Below are positions 27,286-37,213 of a stretch of 64,000 bases of DNA, piece by piece. Location: assembly GCF_003999255.1 (NCBI RefSeq), contig NZ_CP034791.1, positions 2,768,501-2,832,500 of the forward strand, in the 5' to 3' direction. The position numbers and the translations under genes are program-made. The stretch is from Caldicellulosiruptor changbaiensis. GTDB lineage: Bacteria; Bacillota; Thermoanaerobacteria; Caldicellulosiruptorales; Caldicellulosiruptoraceae. Under the pieces are notes generated by a model. It was given only the letters and a program-made list of their open reading frames with translations. It did not search any database and had not been told where the DNA came from. Positions within the stretch are counted from its first letter, which is position 1, and each line of letters opens with the position of its first letter.

Positions 27286-30200
27286 CTACAAAAGAACCTC
27301 TATTTTCTTGCACAAGCCTTTTCTTATCTCATGCGAGTATGGTTTATGCACCATTTCACCTTCAACCTCAACCACTTTATCATCAAAATGCAGAATATAC
27401 TTTGAAACTTTTACATCTTTGTCATATGTGTTAAGCCTGTGCGGATTGTGATAAATAACCAGTGTTCTGCCAAATAGAACTGCTGCTAATTGATTTTTAC
27501 CTAAAACTATGGTTTGCCTGTTGCCATTTACTATAATCTCAAATTCTTTTTTATCTTCTGTAAACATCCAGCCCGGAAGTTTTGGAGACAGTTTAAAAAT
27601 TAGATCTCCATTTTTGTATTCAAATGGTTTTTCACCAAACAGCATAATCAGCTCCATATTTAAAAACTCTGTTGTGGTGCCAGAAAGCCTTGCAACAAAA
27701 CCTGTGCCCCAGATACTTTTGTCAGGATTGCTTGAGCTTGCAATAAACGACGAATTCTCAAATATTGATCTTCCATAAACCGCTGGGTCCATATATGGTG
27801 GCAAAACCATTTTGAAGTCTTCAAAAAACTCTGTATAAAGTCCACCTTTTAAAAGCTCCAGTAAGTATTTATACTCCATGTGCATAAATATGGATTCATT
27901 TTCAAGCCAGCCAGGTGTGAAGGCTTTTATCCTTCCAAGCTGATTTGGTTCATTTTTGAGGCTTTCGTTTGTCTTGTACATTTTGAGCACTTTGTCGTAA
28001 AGGTCACTTTCTTTAACGCTTTGATAAATCTTTCTTTTTGTTTCTACATCGTCAATTATTTTCATTGCCCTTACCTGTGACTCCAAGAAGAATGCCACCT
28101 TTTTCTGTTCAAATTTCTTAATTTTAACCTCTTGCTTTTTCTCATCATACTCATATTCAACTGGCTGGTTTATAAAGTAGGTATAAAAAAGTCCTTTTTG
28201 ACTATCAAAAGCCTTTTCTTTTGCCTTTGAAAGTTTTCTTTCACAAAGATCCAAAAATTCCAAAAGATCTTTTCTATATATTTTGGCCATGTTGCCGCTT
28301 ATGCCAAACCTTGTCTTGATCCTGTACTCCTCTTTGATAGCGTTGCTTTCCTCCCAGTACAAAAGCGTGTTTTCATGGTGATCTGTATCAGCAAGAAGAT
28401 TTTTAAGTTTTACAAAGAACTCGAAAAGTTCTTCAAAAACATCAATTTCCTTGACATCTTCAAGATAAACCTCAAAATATTTCTTGAGCATTCTCACAAG
28501 CCTCAAAAGCTCAAACGTCTCACACACAGACGAACCAAAAATTCCTGGAAGCCCGTTTAGTGCATCGTTCCAGCCAGGCTTTGATGCCTCCATCTCCACT
28601 CCAACACCAAATGGGTCCAAAGTTGCCATTCTGTTCAGAAGTATTACTAAAAGCTTTTCAATGAGGCTGCCTGTGTAAACATCACCTTGGCCACTGTAGG
28701 TTCTTACATATCTTTTCCTGTCAGCACGAGAGTTTATGAGCTCTTGTTTTTCTTTGTCAAGCGCATATGCGCCGTGCTGTTTCACTTTTCCATCTATAAT
28801 TTTTATTCTTTCTCTTCTTGGTTTTACATAATGTTCATTGTCATAGTAATAATATTTTCTTTGCAAAAGTAGCTGTTTCATTTTATCAGGATATACGCTT
28901 TCGAAGTTTTCAATTAAATCTAAGTTGTAAGTAAAATGGTCTATCCAATAACCTTCACCGGGGTCTGCTTCAATTATTTTCTCTGAATTTACAAGACAGC
29001 AGTTTACAAATTCTTCTTTTGATATGTTGATTTTTATATTATGGATTTCTAAAAACTTTATAAGTTCATATGGCAAATAGTCTCTTTCAAAAAACCTTTT
29101 TAACTCTTCTTTGCCATTTACTATATACTTCTCCAGATGTTCAAGGTTATTTAACCTGTACTTTATACCTTTTACAACCAGAGGATTATAGCTATCAAGC
29201 TGAATGAGGCTGATGAAGTACCATACATTAAAGTCAAAAATGTCTGGGTTGAACAGAATATCGTTTCGCCTGTTCTGGTTGATGTCTCTGAAGTTTCCAT
29301 TACCCTGGGAATAATATGTGTCTTGAATTTCAAAAAAGTTATAATCTCTCTCCAAATCCCCATGTTTTCGTGAAAACAGATATATAACATCCTTTTTGTC
29401 ATCATGATCAATTGTGAAAGGCACACCGCCGCGCAAGATATTGTCAAGATAGCACATTTTGGCATACTCATCTAATTTTTTGTCTGAAGTCACAATTGTA
29501 TTGTTTGTAACAATAGCATCGATTATAGCTTTGTTCTCTTCAAACGCTCTGTCAAAAAACTCAGAAGAGCAAATAGAATCAACAAAGCAGTTTAGTTCAT
29601 CAATGCTTTTTGCATGTCCTATGATACTGCATAAAATCAAAGTCTGCTGTGGATCTAAAGTCCTCTTTGCATACACAAAAGCGCAGCATGTCTTGTTCGC
29701 AAAAACCTGATTTGATATGTCAAGCCTATCTGCAAAGATAAATTCATATGGCTTTGCTATTTCTGAGCTTATTCCAAAAATAATTTTTGGGTCAATTATA
29801 ACATCGCATCTTTCAAAGCTGCCCTGCGTATTGTCAAAACTTACAAAGAAATTGCCCTCTTTTATTTCAACAACTTCTGTTGTGTCCTCAGAAGATGAAT
29901 GAAATCTAAAGTATGGAGCTTTTTTGTCTAAATTCTCAACAAAATTCCATGCCTCACTTGTCCTGCTCATGTTCTTCAGTGCAAAGTCACTTTTACCGTA
30001 TGGAACAATCAAGGCAAGCCCATCTAAAGCTTCAATATCCACAGGCTTTTGTGAAATATTTGTTACTTTTATCTCCCTCACAAGAGAAGCCACATTCTTG
30101 GTTGGAAGTGTGTAATACCTTACTTCTGTCTTGATACCAATATTTGGATTTTCTTCGTAAATCTCAAGATGGTCAGCAAAAATGGACATCTTGCTTTTTG

Positions 30201-30519
30201 CAAAATTGAGTAGATTCTCTGTTTGAAAAGGCTCATAAAAGAGGTTTCTGTTTAGTTTCAAAAAGGTTCTAAACCCGTGTGTTGATGCAAGCCTGTAAGC
30301 CTTGTCGGCCGGCAAAAATTCTAAAATTGCCCCGTCTTTGTTCTTTGTCCCGAACGACACTATACACTGTCCTCTGTTCACATAAAAGCACCAAAGTGGA
30401 ATTCCAAATATGCCTGCAATCCCGGGCAAAAAACTCGAAAATGGTTTTGAAAGCTGATAGTTCTCTATGCAAAATGAGTTTGTTTTCTCATCATAATAGT
30501 ACTTAGGATTTGCCTGCAA
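27286..30519 (-). CDS. GH94-related glycan phosphorylase (candidate beta-glucan phosphorylase)
   Basis: Very large cytoplasmic protein (about 1,077 residues, no signal peptide) related to cellobiose/cellodextrin phosphorylases. The catalytic (alpha/alpha)6-barrel region shows MEASKPGWNDALNGLPGIFG, corresponding to the DWND motif of GH94. VPFTIDHDDKKDVIYLFSRKHGD and an N-terminal beta-sandwich (IAGIFGIPLWCFYVNRGQ) are also seen. Size and the GWNDALN variant fit the longer GH149/GH161-type beta-1,3-glucan phosphorylases better than classical GH94 (inference). An ATG at 30573 lies in a terminator loop with no ribosome-binding site. The TTG at 30519 behind AAGGGGG is preferred. It would cleave imported glucans phosphorolytically. 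Confidence 0.75.
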   Translation of the reverse strand: MQANPKYYYDEKTNSFCIENYQLSKPFSSFLPGIAGIFGIPLWCFYVNRGQCIVSFGTKNKDGAILEFLPADKAYRLASTHGFRTFLKLNRNLFYEPFQTENLLNFAKSKMSIFADHLEIYEENPNIGIKTEVRYYTLPTKNVASLVREIKVTNISQKPVDIEALDGLALIVPYGKSDFALKNMSRTSEAWNFVENLDKKAPYFRFHSSSEDTTEVVEIKEGNFFVSFDNTQGSFERCDVIIDPKIIFGISSEIAKPYEFIFADRLDISNQVFANKTCCAFVYAKRTLDPQQTLILCSIIGHAKSIDELNCFVDSICSSEFFDRAFEENKAIIDAIVTNNTIVTSDKKLDEYAKMCYLDNILRGGVPFTIDHDDKKDVIYLFSRKHGDLERDYNFFEIQDTYYSQGNGNFRDINQNRRNDILFNPDIFDFNVWYFISLIQLDSYNPLVVKGIKYRLNNLEHLEKYIVNGKEELKRFFERDYLPYELIKFLEIHNIKINISKEEFVNCCLVNSEKIIEADPGEGYWIDHFTYNLDLIENFESVYPDKMKQLLLQRKYYYYDNEHYVKPRRERIKIIDGKVKQHGAYALDKEKQELINSRADRKRYVRTYSGQGDVYTGSLIEKLLVILLNRMATLDPFGVGVEMEASKPGWNDALNGLPGIFGSSVCETFELLRLVRMLKKYFEVYLEDVKEIDVFEELFEFFVKLKNLLADTDHHENTLLYWEESNAIKEEYRIKTRFGISGNMAKIYRKDLLEFLDLCERKLSKAKEKAFDSQKGLFYTYFINQPVEYEYDEKKQEVKIKKFEQKKVAFFLESQVRAMKIIDDVETKRKIYQSVKESDLYDKVLKMYKTNESLKNEPNQLGRIKAFTPGWLENESIFMHMEYKYLLELLKGGLYTEFFEDFKMVLPPYMDPAVYGRSIFENSSFIASSSNPDKSIWGTGFVARLSGTTTEFLNMELIMLFGEKPFEYKNGDLIFKLSPKLPGWMFTEDKKEFEIIVNGNRQTIVLGKNQLAAVLFGRTLVIYHNPHRLNTYDKDVKVSKYILHFDDKVVEVEGEMVHKPYSHEIRKGLCKKIEVLL

Positions 30520-30553
30520 TTTTCTTAACCCCCTTCTTTTTAATTTAAAATAC

Positions 30554-30587
30554 AGGGTTGCAAGACCACTCATTGTCTTGCAACCCT
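30554..30587 (-). terminator. Hairpin upstream of the phosphorylase gene
   Basis: Perfect 13-bp stem AGGGTTGCAAGAC / GTCTTGCAACCCT with an 8-nt loop. It ends the transcription unit of the remnant at 30625 or acts as an attenuator for the phosphorylase gene. The T-run after it is weak. Confidence 0.6.
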
Positions 30588-30624
30588 TTCTTACAAAATC
30601 ACAATATCATATTAGATTCTATTT

Positions 30625-30885
30625 TTACTGATCACTTACAACAGTCAGTGTTACATCATCAAGATATATGTCAAGTGGAAGAGGAGGAGCCACATTGTTT
30701 ATCGGCCCAAACTCAAATACAACCTTTGTCACATCTGTTGGCTGTGTAACTTTAAATCTGAGAGTATACTCTTGCTGTTGAGTTCCGATATCAAATACAG
30801 TTGTTGGTGCATATGGTATAAACCATGGGGCAGATGTCAGTGACTTGTCAATTGCAATATTGATGTCGCAATCTACCTTTTGCAC
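30625..30885 (-). pseudogene. C-terminal half of a carbohydrate-binding module, gene remnant
   Basis: About 86 codons reading as the last strands of a CBM4/9-like jelly-roll: APWFIPYAPTTVFDIGTQ, YTLRFKVTQPTDVTKVVFEF and LDIYLDDVTLTVV. The conserved DD/VTL ending is typical of such modules. A TGA stands just upstream in the same frame, and no signal peptide or catalytic domain precedes it, so the rest of the enzyme is lost. A GTG near 30885 could open the frame but would give half a domain. It lies between the regulator at 31015 and the phosphorylase gene, where a secreted glucanase would make sense. Confidence 0.6.
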
Positions 30886-31014
30886 CCCTCAAAATTTTTT
30901 ATGCTTTTCTACTTTAGATTTATCAAAATTATATAAACAAAAAAAGGCATTATTTTTTAGTTATAGTCACTGCTTTTAAGTATTTTTTATCGTTATTGTT
31001 TTACAAACAATCTT

Positions 31015-32562
31015 CTATTCCTGCAAGCTCTTTTGGACATCTCTGTATTCATTTGGCGTAAGCCCTGTTATTTCCTTAAAAATTCTTGCAAAGTGTTTTG
31101 GGCTTTTGTAACCAACTTTGGATGCTATTTCCCACACTTTTAAGTCTGTTTTGGCAAGCAGCTCTTTTGCCTTCTCAACCCTGACTTTGTTTAGGTAATC
31201 TAAAAAACTCATTCCTGTTTTTTCTTTGAAGATGCTTGAAAAATAATAGTAATTGAGCGAAACGTGGTTTGCTACCATTGCCATATTGATCTCTTTGTGA
31301 TAGTTCAAATTGATAAACTTAATTGCTTCATCAATTTCATCTTTTACACTGAGAATACCTTTCAAAGAAATTACTATTTCAGTTGCTTCGTGTACAAATT
31401 TCTTTATGTAATTAACATATTCTAAAATTGATGAGAAATTGAATATATCAGATAATTTCTGATATTCATGAAAATCAAGTACCTTTTTAGGAACGTGATG
31501 ACAAAGCCACTCTACAACATTGCTGTAAAGTGTTTTTGTGACATTTAAAATATCTTCAGCAGCACTTTTCATGAAAAATTCATTGCACAAAATGCTTTCC
31601 AAGCAGGAAATCGCTTCTTTTTGTTTGCCTGCAAGAATCAGTTCTTTTAGCTTCTCAATATTGTTAAACTTGTTTATTTTTTCTGTCTCACGCCATTTGA
31701 CTGACAACCAGAATTCAATGTTTTTATTAGATGCAAAAGCATAAATAGCTGTTTTGAAAGAATTTTCATAAAGCTTTTTTATCTCATCAAAAGACTGGGG
31801 CAGATCGCAAATTCCGATATATACCCGCTTATCTATAGTATTCAAGTATATTTTCCCAATATTCTCAAAACAATTCGCGTCTTCTGATAATACAAGAATA
31901 TCTTTCCTATGATTATATATTGTAGAAATATAACTTTCTCCTGATAGAATCTTAGAAAGCTTTACTCTTTCCTCTTCTGTCTCAAAACCGGTTTGTTCAG
32001 AAACATCACCACATCTTAAAATGTAGATGCTGTATACCTTTTTTTCAATCGGAATCTCTAACTCTTTAAGCCTTTCTTTGAATCTTTCAATCTCCAAACC
32101 GGAAAATATTATATTGTTTATCTCTGCTTCCAACATCTTTAACTTCATTATTCTTTGAAAGGAAATCAAACGCAAATTATTTTCTTCTTGTGCAATCTCT
32201 TCCTTTACTTTTTCTATAATTTCAATCAACTCTTTCTTATCAATGGGCTTTAAAATATATCCTTTAGCACCGTATTGCATGCATTCCTTGGCATAATTAA
32301 ATTCATCATAGCCACTTATTATAACCACTTTGGGTTTGTGTTGTAAATTCTGTATCTTTTTAAGCACAGAAATACCATCAATTTGGGGTAATCTTATGTC
32401 GAGTATTAAGATATCAACTTTTTCCGAAAACAGAATATCCAGTGCCTCTTTGCCATTTGAAGCTTCTTTGATTTCATCTAAATCATTAAAATTTCTCTCC
32501 AAGATGGTTCTGATACCTTTTCTGATAAGTTTTTCATCATCCACAATTAAAACCTTTCTCAT
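31015..32562 (-). CDS. Response regulator, YesN type (receiver + AraC HTH)
   Basis: 515 residues from the preferred ATG at 32562 (the frame opens at 32595; MRKVLIVDDE is the usual receiver start). Asp55 in LILDIRLP is the phospho-acceptor, and YILKPID carries the conserved Lys. A long middle segment of unknown fold is followed by the C-terminal AraC double HTH (NHVSLNYYYFSSIFKEKTGMSF, SPKHFARIFKEITGLTP). It lies 36 nt after the kinase gene at 32599 on the same strand. With that kinase it probably controls the importer genes at 34569-38170 and perhaps the phosphorylase gene. Confidence 0.92.
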   Translation of the reverse strand: MRKVLIVDDEKLIRKGIRTILERNFNDLDEIKEASNGKEALDILFSEKVDILILDIRLPQIDGISVLKKIQNLQHKPKVVIISGYDEFNYAKECMQYGAKGYILKPIDKKELIEIIEKVKEEIAQEENNLRLISFQRIMKLKMLEAEINNIIFSGLEIERFKERLKELEIPIEKKVYSIYILRCGDVSEQTGFETEEERVKLSKILSGESYISTIYNHRKDILVLSEDANCFENIGKIYLNTIDKRVYIGICDLPQSFDEIKKLYENSFKTAIYAFASNKNIEFWLSVKWRETEKINKFNNIEKLKELILAGKQKEAISCLESILCNEFFMKSAAEDILNVTKTLYSNVVEWLCHHVPKKVLDFHEYQKLSDIFNFSSILEYVNYIKKFVHEATEIVISLKGILSVKDEIDEAIKFINLNYHKEINMAMVANHVSLNYYYFSSIFKEKTGMSFLDYLNKVRVEKAKELLAKTDLKVWEIASKVGYKSPKHFARIFKEITGLTPNEYRDVQKSLQE

Positions 32563-32598
32563 ATTCTTTCTCGCCTCTTTTGAAATAGAATACAAATC

Positions 32599-34425
32599 CT
32601 ATATTTTTTTATATGGCAAAGTTATTGTAACTTTTGTAAACTCACCGTGTTTGCTCTCTATTTTTATTCCATATTCTCTTCCATAGGCAAGTTTTATCCT
32701 CTCATTTACATTTTTTAATGCAATCCCTTGGCCTTGGCAAAATTCAGTTTCAGTGTCATTTTCCAAAGCTGACTGCAAAGCTGTGAGTTTTTCAAGCTCT
32801 ATTCCAAGTCCATCATCTAAAATTGAAATTACAACAAACTCTCCAATTATACTTGCATCTATGAAAATATTGCCACCTTCACCTTTTGGCTCTATTCCAT
32901 AATTTATTGCGTTTTCAATTATTGGCTGTAAAATCAATTTAGGAACCTCATAATTCAAAATCTCATCATCTACACTTACAAGCAACTTTATCTCGTTGTC
33001 ATACCTGATATTCATAAGTGCTATATAATTCTGAATATTTTCAATCTCTTCCTTTAACGTAACAAACTTTCTTTTCCAGTTCATATTGTATCTCATCATT
33101 TTACCAAGCTTTGTAATTGCATCAGAAACGTCGTAGTTTTCAGCATATTCAGCCATCATTTTTATATTTTCAAGAACATTGTAAATAAAATGTGCATTTA
33201 TCTGGGATTGCAATGCTTTTATCTGGGCATCTTTTTGGGCAACCTCTCTTCTCACAGTTTCACCTATTAATATCTTTAATCTTTCAACCATGTTTAAAAA
33301 GTGCAGAGCAAGTTCATCTATCTCGTCATCGCCTTTAACATCGATAGAAACATCAAAATTGCCATTTTCAACAGCTCTCATGCTGAGAATAACCTGTCTT
33401 AATTTTTTAAGAATCAAAGTAATCAGAATAAAAATAAGGACAGAAGAGGTAATAATCAGCACAAGTACCTGAGCAAGCATCTGAAAAGTTATTCTATTTA
33501 TCTTATTTGAAAGTTCATCAAACAAAATTAGCTTATAAAGGGTTACTCCTAATACAGGAATATGAGAATATACAAAAGCAGCAGAATTTTTGTTAATCTT
33601 CAAATGAACTATTCCATCTTCTGCACCGGCCTTGCTTTTTTGCTTCAAAATTTGTATAAGTTTTTTTGTGTCTATATTCAGCCTTTTGAGAAAAATTGGC
33701 GTTTGTTTGCTCAAAATTACCTCGCCACTTTGTGACAACGCAATTGTGACTGAATTGCTGTTTTCTCTTGTAAGTTCATTTGCAAAAAATTCATCAACCT
33801 TCATGTTAACCTCAATTATTCCTATCAAATTACCTACCAAATCTGTTACTTTAGTATATAATGATACAACTTTTTCTTCATTATTCAGAGGTGGACCAAG
33901 TATATCCACATTATCAATTTTCCAAAGCGAGATTTGGTTTTGATCTGATAAAAATTTGTCTATGAATCTGAAGTCCTTGAGTCTATCAATTTGGTATAGA
34001 GTTGGCCAAACTTCTGGGAGAAAACTGTTATTTGTAAAAAATCTAATTCTGTTTATGTTGAAATTTACATATTGAAGATATTCTATCTTGTCAAGGACAT
34101 TTATTTTGAATGAAAAGATTTCATCAACGCTCCTTTCCTGATATACCGAAACAAATTCAATAAACTCCTGATTGTTTAAAATGAACTGTGTCGCCTTTAT
34201 ATATTGCTCAACATTTTTGATAATGTCGTTTCTTAATTTATTCATTTCAAAAGTTATATTACTCACATACTCTTTTTCTGTAAAAACTCTAACCTTGTGA
34301 AAAGCATTAACCTGAAGTATTGAAAGTGGTATGGCCACTATGAGAACGTATGTGAGAATAAGCTTCTGTCGAATATTCAATTTCAATATTTTACTCAGGA
34401 ATTTAGTGATTGCTGTCTTGAACAT
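32599..34425 (-). CDS. Sensor histidine kinase, YesM type
   Basis: 608 residues: a helix at about 22-42, a roughly 260-residue extracellular sensor domain (Cache-like), a second helix at about 310-335, HAMP, and a His_kinase box reading INAHFIYNVLENIK. The canonical NPHFLYNTL is altered here (Pro to Ala, Leu to Ile, Thr to Val), but the phospho-acceptor His is kept. The ATPase domain has ENAINYGIEP and LDDGLGIE. It is the partner of the regulator at 31015. It lies 143 nt downstream of the binding-protein gene and behind a terminator, so it has its own promoter. Confidence 0.9.
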   Translation of the reverse strand: MFKTAITKFLSKILKLNIRQKLILTYVLIVAIPLSILQVNAFHKVRVFTEKEYVSNITFEMNKLRNDIIKNVEQYIKATQFILNNQEFIEFVSVYQERSVDEIFSFKINVLDKIEYLQYVNFNINRIRFFTNNSFLPEVWPTLYQIDRLKDFRFIDKFLSDQNQISLWKIDNVDILGPPLNNEEKVVSLYTKVTDLVGNLIGIIEVNMKVDEFFANELTRENSNSVTIALSQSGEVILSKQTPIFLKRLNIDTKKLIQILKQKSKAGAEDGIVHLKINKNSAAFVYSHIPVLGVTLYKLILFDELSNKINRITFQMLAQVLVLIITSSVLIFILITLILKKLRQVILSMRAVENGNFDVSIDVKGDDEIDELALHFLNMVERLKILIGETVRREVAQKDAQIKALQSQINAHFIYNVLENIKMMAEYAENYDVSDAITKLGKMMRYNMNWKRKFVTLKEEIENIQNYIALMNIRYDNEIKLLVSVDDEILNYEVPKLILQPIIENAINYGIEPKGEGGNIFIDASIIGEFVVISILDDGLGIELEKLTALQSALENDTETEFCQGQGIALKNVNERIKLAYGREYGIKIESKHGEFTKVTITLPYKKI

Positions 34426-34515
34426 ACAAAACTCATCCTCAGTTTTTTATTTAATTTTCATTATAACAAAGTTAAAATCCCCTTCAATAAAAACAAAAAA
34501 GATTATTTTTAAAAA

Positions 34516-34549
34516 AGGCTGATGGCATTTACCAAAATACCATCAGCCT
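34516..34549 (-). terminator. Intrinsic terminator after the LplA-type importer operon
   Basis: Stem AGGCTGATGG / CCATCAGCCT with an extended inner stem, followed on the minus strand by TTTTTT. It lies 19 nt past the binding-protein stop and ahead of the kinase gene. Confidence 0.85.
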
Positions 34550-34568
34550 CTTTAAAAGTTGAACTAAA

Positions 34569-36182
34569 TTACTTAAGTCCAAGTTTCTTTTTGTTCTCTT
34601 CTAACTTCTTTTGCTGCCATGCAAGTAATTTATCAAAGCCAATCTGTTTTTTGTAGTTCTGGAACTCTTTGAAAATCCTATCAAACTCAGCTGGTGATTT
34701 AGCCATAATGAGTTTTGGCAAAGTCTGACCCCATTTGAGAGCAATCTTTCGTGCGATAATACCCTCTGGGCTGTCAGCAGGTGGATTTAGATTGTCATAC
34801 TGTGCATAGCTAACAGTTTTGCCAAGTGTCCAATCAGCCATCTGCTGCAGGTATGGTGGCATGCCAGGGTCCCACTGGGATACATATGGCCAGTCGCCAA
34901 GCATCCAGTAAGTGAGCTCTGCACCGTACTTCTTGTCAAATGTTGGTCTGTCTGTCTGCATAAGTTTTACAACCTCTGGTTTGAACTGTTCTTTGCCTTT
35001 GATTACATCCCATGTAACACCCTTTGGTCCAAGATAGAAATCCTTCTGACCCTCTGGGCTTAGCCAGTAGCTCATAAATCTTATAGCTCTCTTTGGATCC
35101 TTGTTATTTTTCGAAATCATAGTAAGTGTCCAACCTGCAATGCCAGGACCTGCAAGCTTTGGTTTTTCAAGTTTTGAGTTTGCTGGACCATCAACTGCTA
35201 TATAAATCATGTTTGGATTTTTCTTGTAAAGTTCTTGCTGCTGAGCAACGAAATCTGTTCTCTGGTAAATCATGCTAAAATATCTTCCTTGAGCAATCTT
35301 CTCTTCCATCTGAGCTCTTTTGTCAATGAATACATCCTTTGCAATTAGTCCTCTCCTGTATGCTTCATTGAAAGTTTTGAGCCACCTGATATACTCTGGA
35401 TGTGCCACAATGTCATAAAGCTTCCCATTTTTCTCGCGTGGAAGTGCTAAGAAATTCCACAGATAACTCTCTAATGAATAGCAACCTGTGTCGGTAAATT
35501 CATGGAATCCAATTGGGATAAGAGGTTGACCATTTACTTTTGGGAATTTCTTTTTAGCGTCAGCTAAAGCTTTCAAGAATGTATCTGGTTTTCTCATGTC
35601 AGGCTTGCCAAGAGCTTCGTACATATCTTTTCGTACAAGGAATGTTTGGTTGGAATAAATTTTTAACTTTGGATTCTGATAATCACTCGGTGTATAAGAT
35701 GCGTTTGGATAGCCATAGACATGTCCATCTGGTTCTGTATACCAGCCAAGTCTTTGCTTGTTTGCAACTGTGAAGAAGTATGGATCATATTTCTTGGCAA
35801 GTTCATCTAAAGCATACACAAGCTTTCCTGCAATCATCTTTTTGACAGCTTCTTCCCACCAACCGAGAGTTATGAAGTCTGGAAGTGTGTTAGATGCAAT
35901 CATAACATTGAGTTTTTCGTTTTCATTTCCAGCTGGAACTATGAAATTGATTTTTACACCTGTCTTTTTGGTGATGTAATCAGAAACTGCATTTCCGCCC
36001 CATTTTGTGCCGAACCATGAAAAGTTAATGTACCAGTCAAACGTGATAGGTTTTTTGCTATCTTCTTTCCAGCCTGGCTTGACAGAGCTTGCTGCACTGC
36101 CAATTGCAAATGGAATAATTGAAATAGCAAAAGCTACAACTACAATGACAGCAAACAGTTTTTTGAAATTAAACCCCTTCAT
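34569..36182 (-). CDS. Extracellular solute-binding protein, LplA/YtcQ type
   Basis: 537 residues, longer than typical sugar-binding proteins and like the LplA/YtcQ group that binds large oligosaccharides. Signal sequence MKGFNFKKLFAVIVVVAFAI without lipobox Cys. Conserved features are ITFDWYINFSWFG, VKINFIVPAGNENEKLNVMIASNTLPDFITLGWW, VRKDMYEALGKP and a late LSPEGQKDFYLGPKG. Many Trp and Tyr residues suit glycan binding. Last gene of the operon LplB - LplC - LplA order (38170 to 34569). No ATPase is encoded here. The substrate is unknown; the nearby phosphorylase and GH30 point to a beta-glucan or similar glycan. Confidence 0.88.
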   Translation of the reverse strand: MKGFNFKKLFAVIVVVAFAISIIPFAIGSAASSVKPGWKEDSKKPITFDWYINFSWFGTKWGGNAVSDYITKKTGVKINFIVPAGNENEKLNVMIASNTLPDFITLGWWEEAVKKMIAGKLVYALDELAKKYDPYFFTVANKQRLGWYTEPDGHVYGYPNASYTPSDYQNPKLKIYSNQTFLVRKDMYEALGKPDMRKPDTFLKALADAKKKFPKVNGQPLIPIGFHEFTDTGCYSLESYLWNFLALPREKNGKLYDIVAHPEYIRWLKTFNEAYRRGLIAKDVFIDKRAQMEEKIAQGRYFSMIYQRTDFVAQQQELYKKNPNMIYIAVDGPANSKLEKPKLAGPGIAGWTLTMISKNNKDPKRAIRFMSYWLSPEGQKDFYLGPKGVTWDVIKGKEQFKPEVVKLMQTDRPTFDKKYGAELTYWMLGDWPYVSQWDPGMPPYLQQMADWTLGKTVSYAQYDNLNPPADSPEGIIARKIALKWGQTLPKLIMAKSPAEFDRIFKEFQNYKKQIGFDKLLAWQQKKLEENKKKLGLK

Positions 36183-36281
36183 ACATCAAAACCTCCTTTT
36201 TGCAGTTCTTTATTTTTATCAACTGCACCCCTCGCAATTTTGAGTGCAGTCAATGCCCAAAATTTAATCACACCAAATCTT

Positions 36282-37178
36282 TTATCCTTTTATAGCACCA
36301 ATCAAGAGTCCTTTGACAAAATACTTTTGCAAGAACGGATATACACATACAATTGGTAATGTGGTTATAACCATTGTAGCCATCTTAAGAGATTGTGAAG
36401 TTACATTCCTTGTTGCAATCCCCCCAGGTGCATATGCAAGCATCTGGTTCGATGTTACCTGAGCTATGACCTTGTACAAAAATGTTTGTATAGGCTGAAG
36501 CTTTGGATTGTTAATGAATATAACTCCCATGAAATAGTCATTCCAGTTGTAAACACCAACAAAGAGTGCAATTGTTGCTAAAACTGGTGTTGACAAGGGA
36601 AGTATTATACGCGTAAATATTACAAAGTCATTTGCTCCGTCAATTTTTGCAGACTCTTCAAGTTCAATTGGAAGTTCTCTGAAAAAGGCTTGGAAGATTA
36701 TAAGATTATAAAAGTTGAACATCCCAGGTATTACATACACCCAGAAAGTATTGTAAAGTCCCAAACTTTTGATCAATAGAAAGTATGGTATGAGACCCCC
36801 TCCAAAAAAGAGGGTAATTGTCCCCATTGCCATGTAAATCTTTCTTCCCATAAGTTCTTTTCTCAAAAATGCGTATGCAACCATTGCAGTGAAAAACACA
36901 TGCAGTGTTGTTGTTATAACTGTTCTTGCCACTGTTACCATAAATGCTGTTGTGATGTCGCTGTTGCTAAAAACAGTTTTGTAGTTGTCCAGGGTAAACT
37001 TTCGCGGCCAAAAGTAGATGCCGCCAAGCATGGCATCTTTTCCTTCATTAAATGAATACACTATGATGTACCACACTGGATATAGAGTTAGAAAACATAT
37101 AATAAGCATCAATGTTACGTTAAACACGTTAAATATCTTATCTCCGAATGAAGATTTGATTTTCATTTTTCTGTGCAC
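36282..37178 (-). CDS. ABC transporter permease, LplC/YtcP type
   Basis: 298 residues with six membrane helices. N-terminal FNVTLMLIICFLTLYPVWYIIVYS and the EAA loop ELPIELEESAKIDGANDFVIFTRIILPLSTPVL are characteristic, and it ends KYFVKGLLIGAIKG. It starts 35 nt after the LplB-type gene stop and precedes the binding-protein gene by 99 nt. It forms the heterodimeric channel with the product of the gene at 37214. Confidence 0.93.
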   Translation of the reverse strand: MHRKMKIKSSFGDKIFNVFNVTLMLIICFLTLYPVWYIIVYSFNEGKDAMLGGIYFWPRKFTLDNYKTVFSNSDITTAFMVTVARTVITTTLHVFFTAMVAYAFLRKELMGRKIYMAMGTITLFFGGGLIPYFLLIKSLGLYNTFWVYVIPGMFNFYNLIIFQAFFRELPIELEESAKIDGANDFVIFTRIILPLSTPVLATIALFVGVYNWNDYFMGVIFINNPKLQPIQTFLYKVIAQVTSNQMLAYAPGGIATRNVTSQSLKMATMVITTLPIVCVYPFLQKYFVKGLLIGAIKG

Positions 37179-37213
37179 CTCTTTTCACAGCTCAAATTTA
37201 CAGTATAAAGAAA

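Noticed and set aside
30571-30573. ATG as start of the phosphorylase gene
   Set aside because: It lies in the loop of a strong hairpin without a ribosome-binding site.
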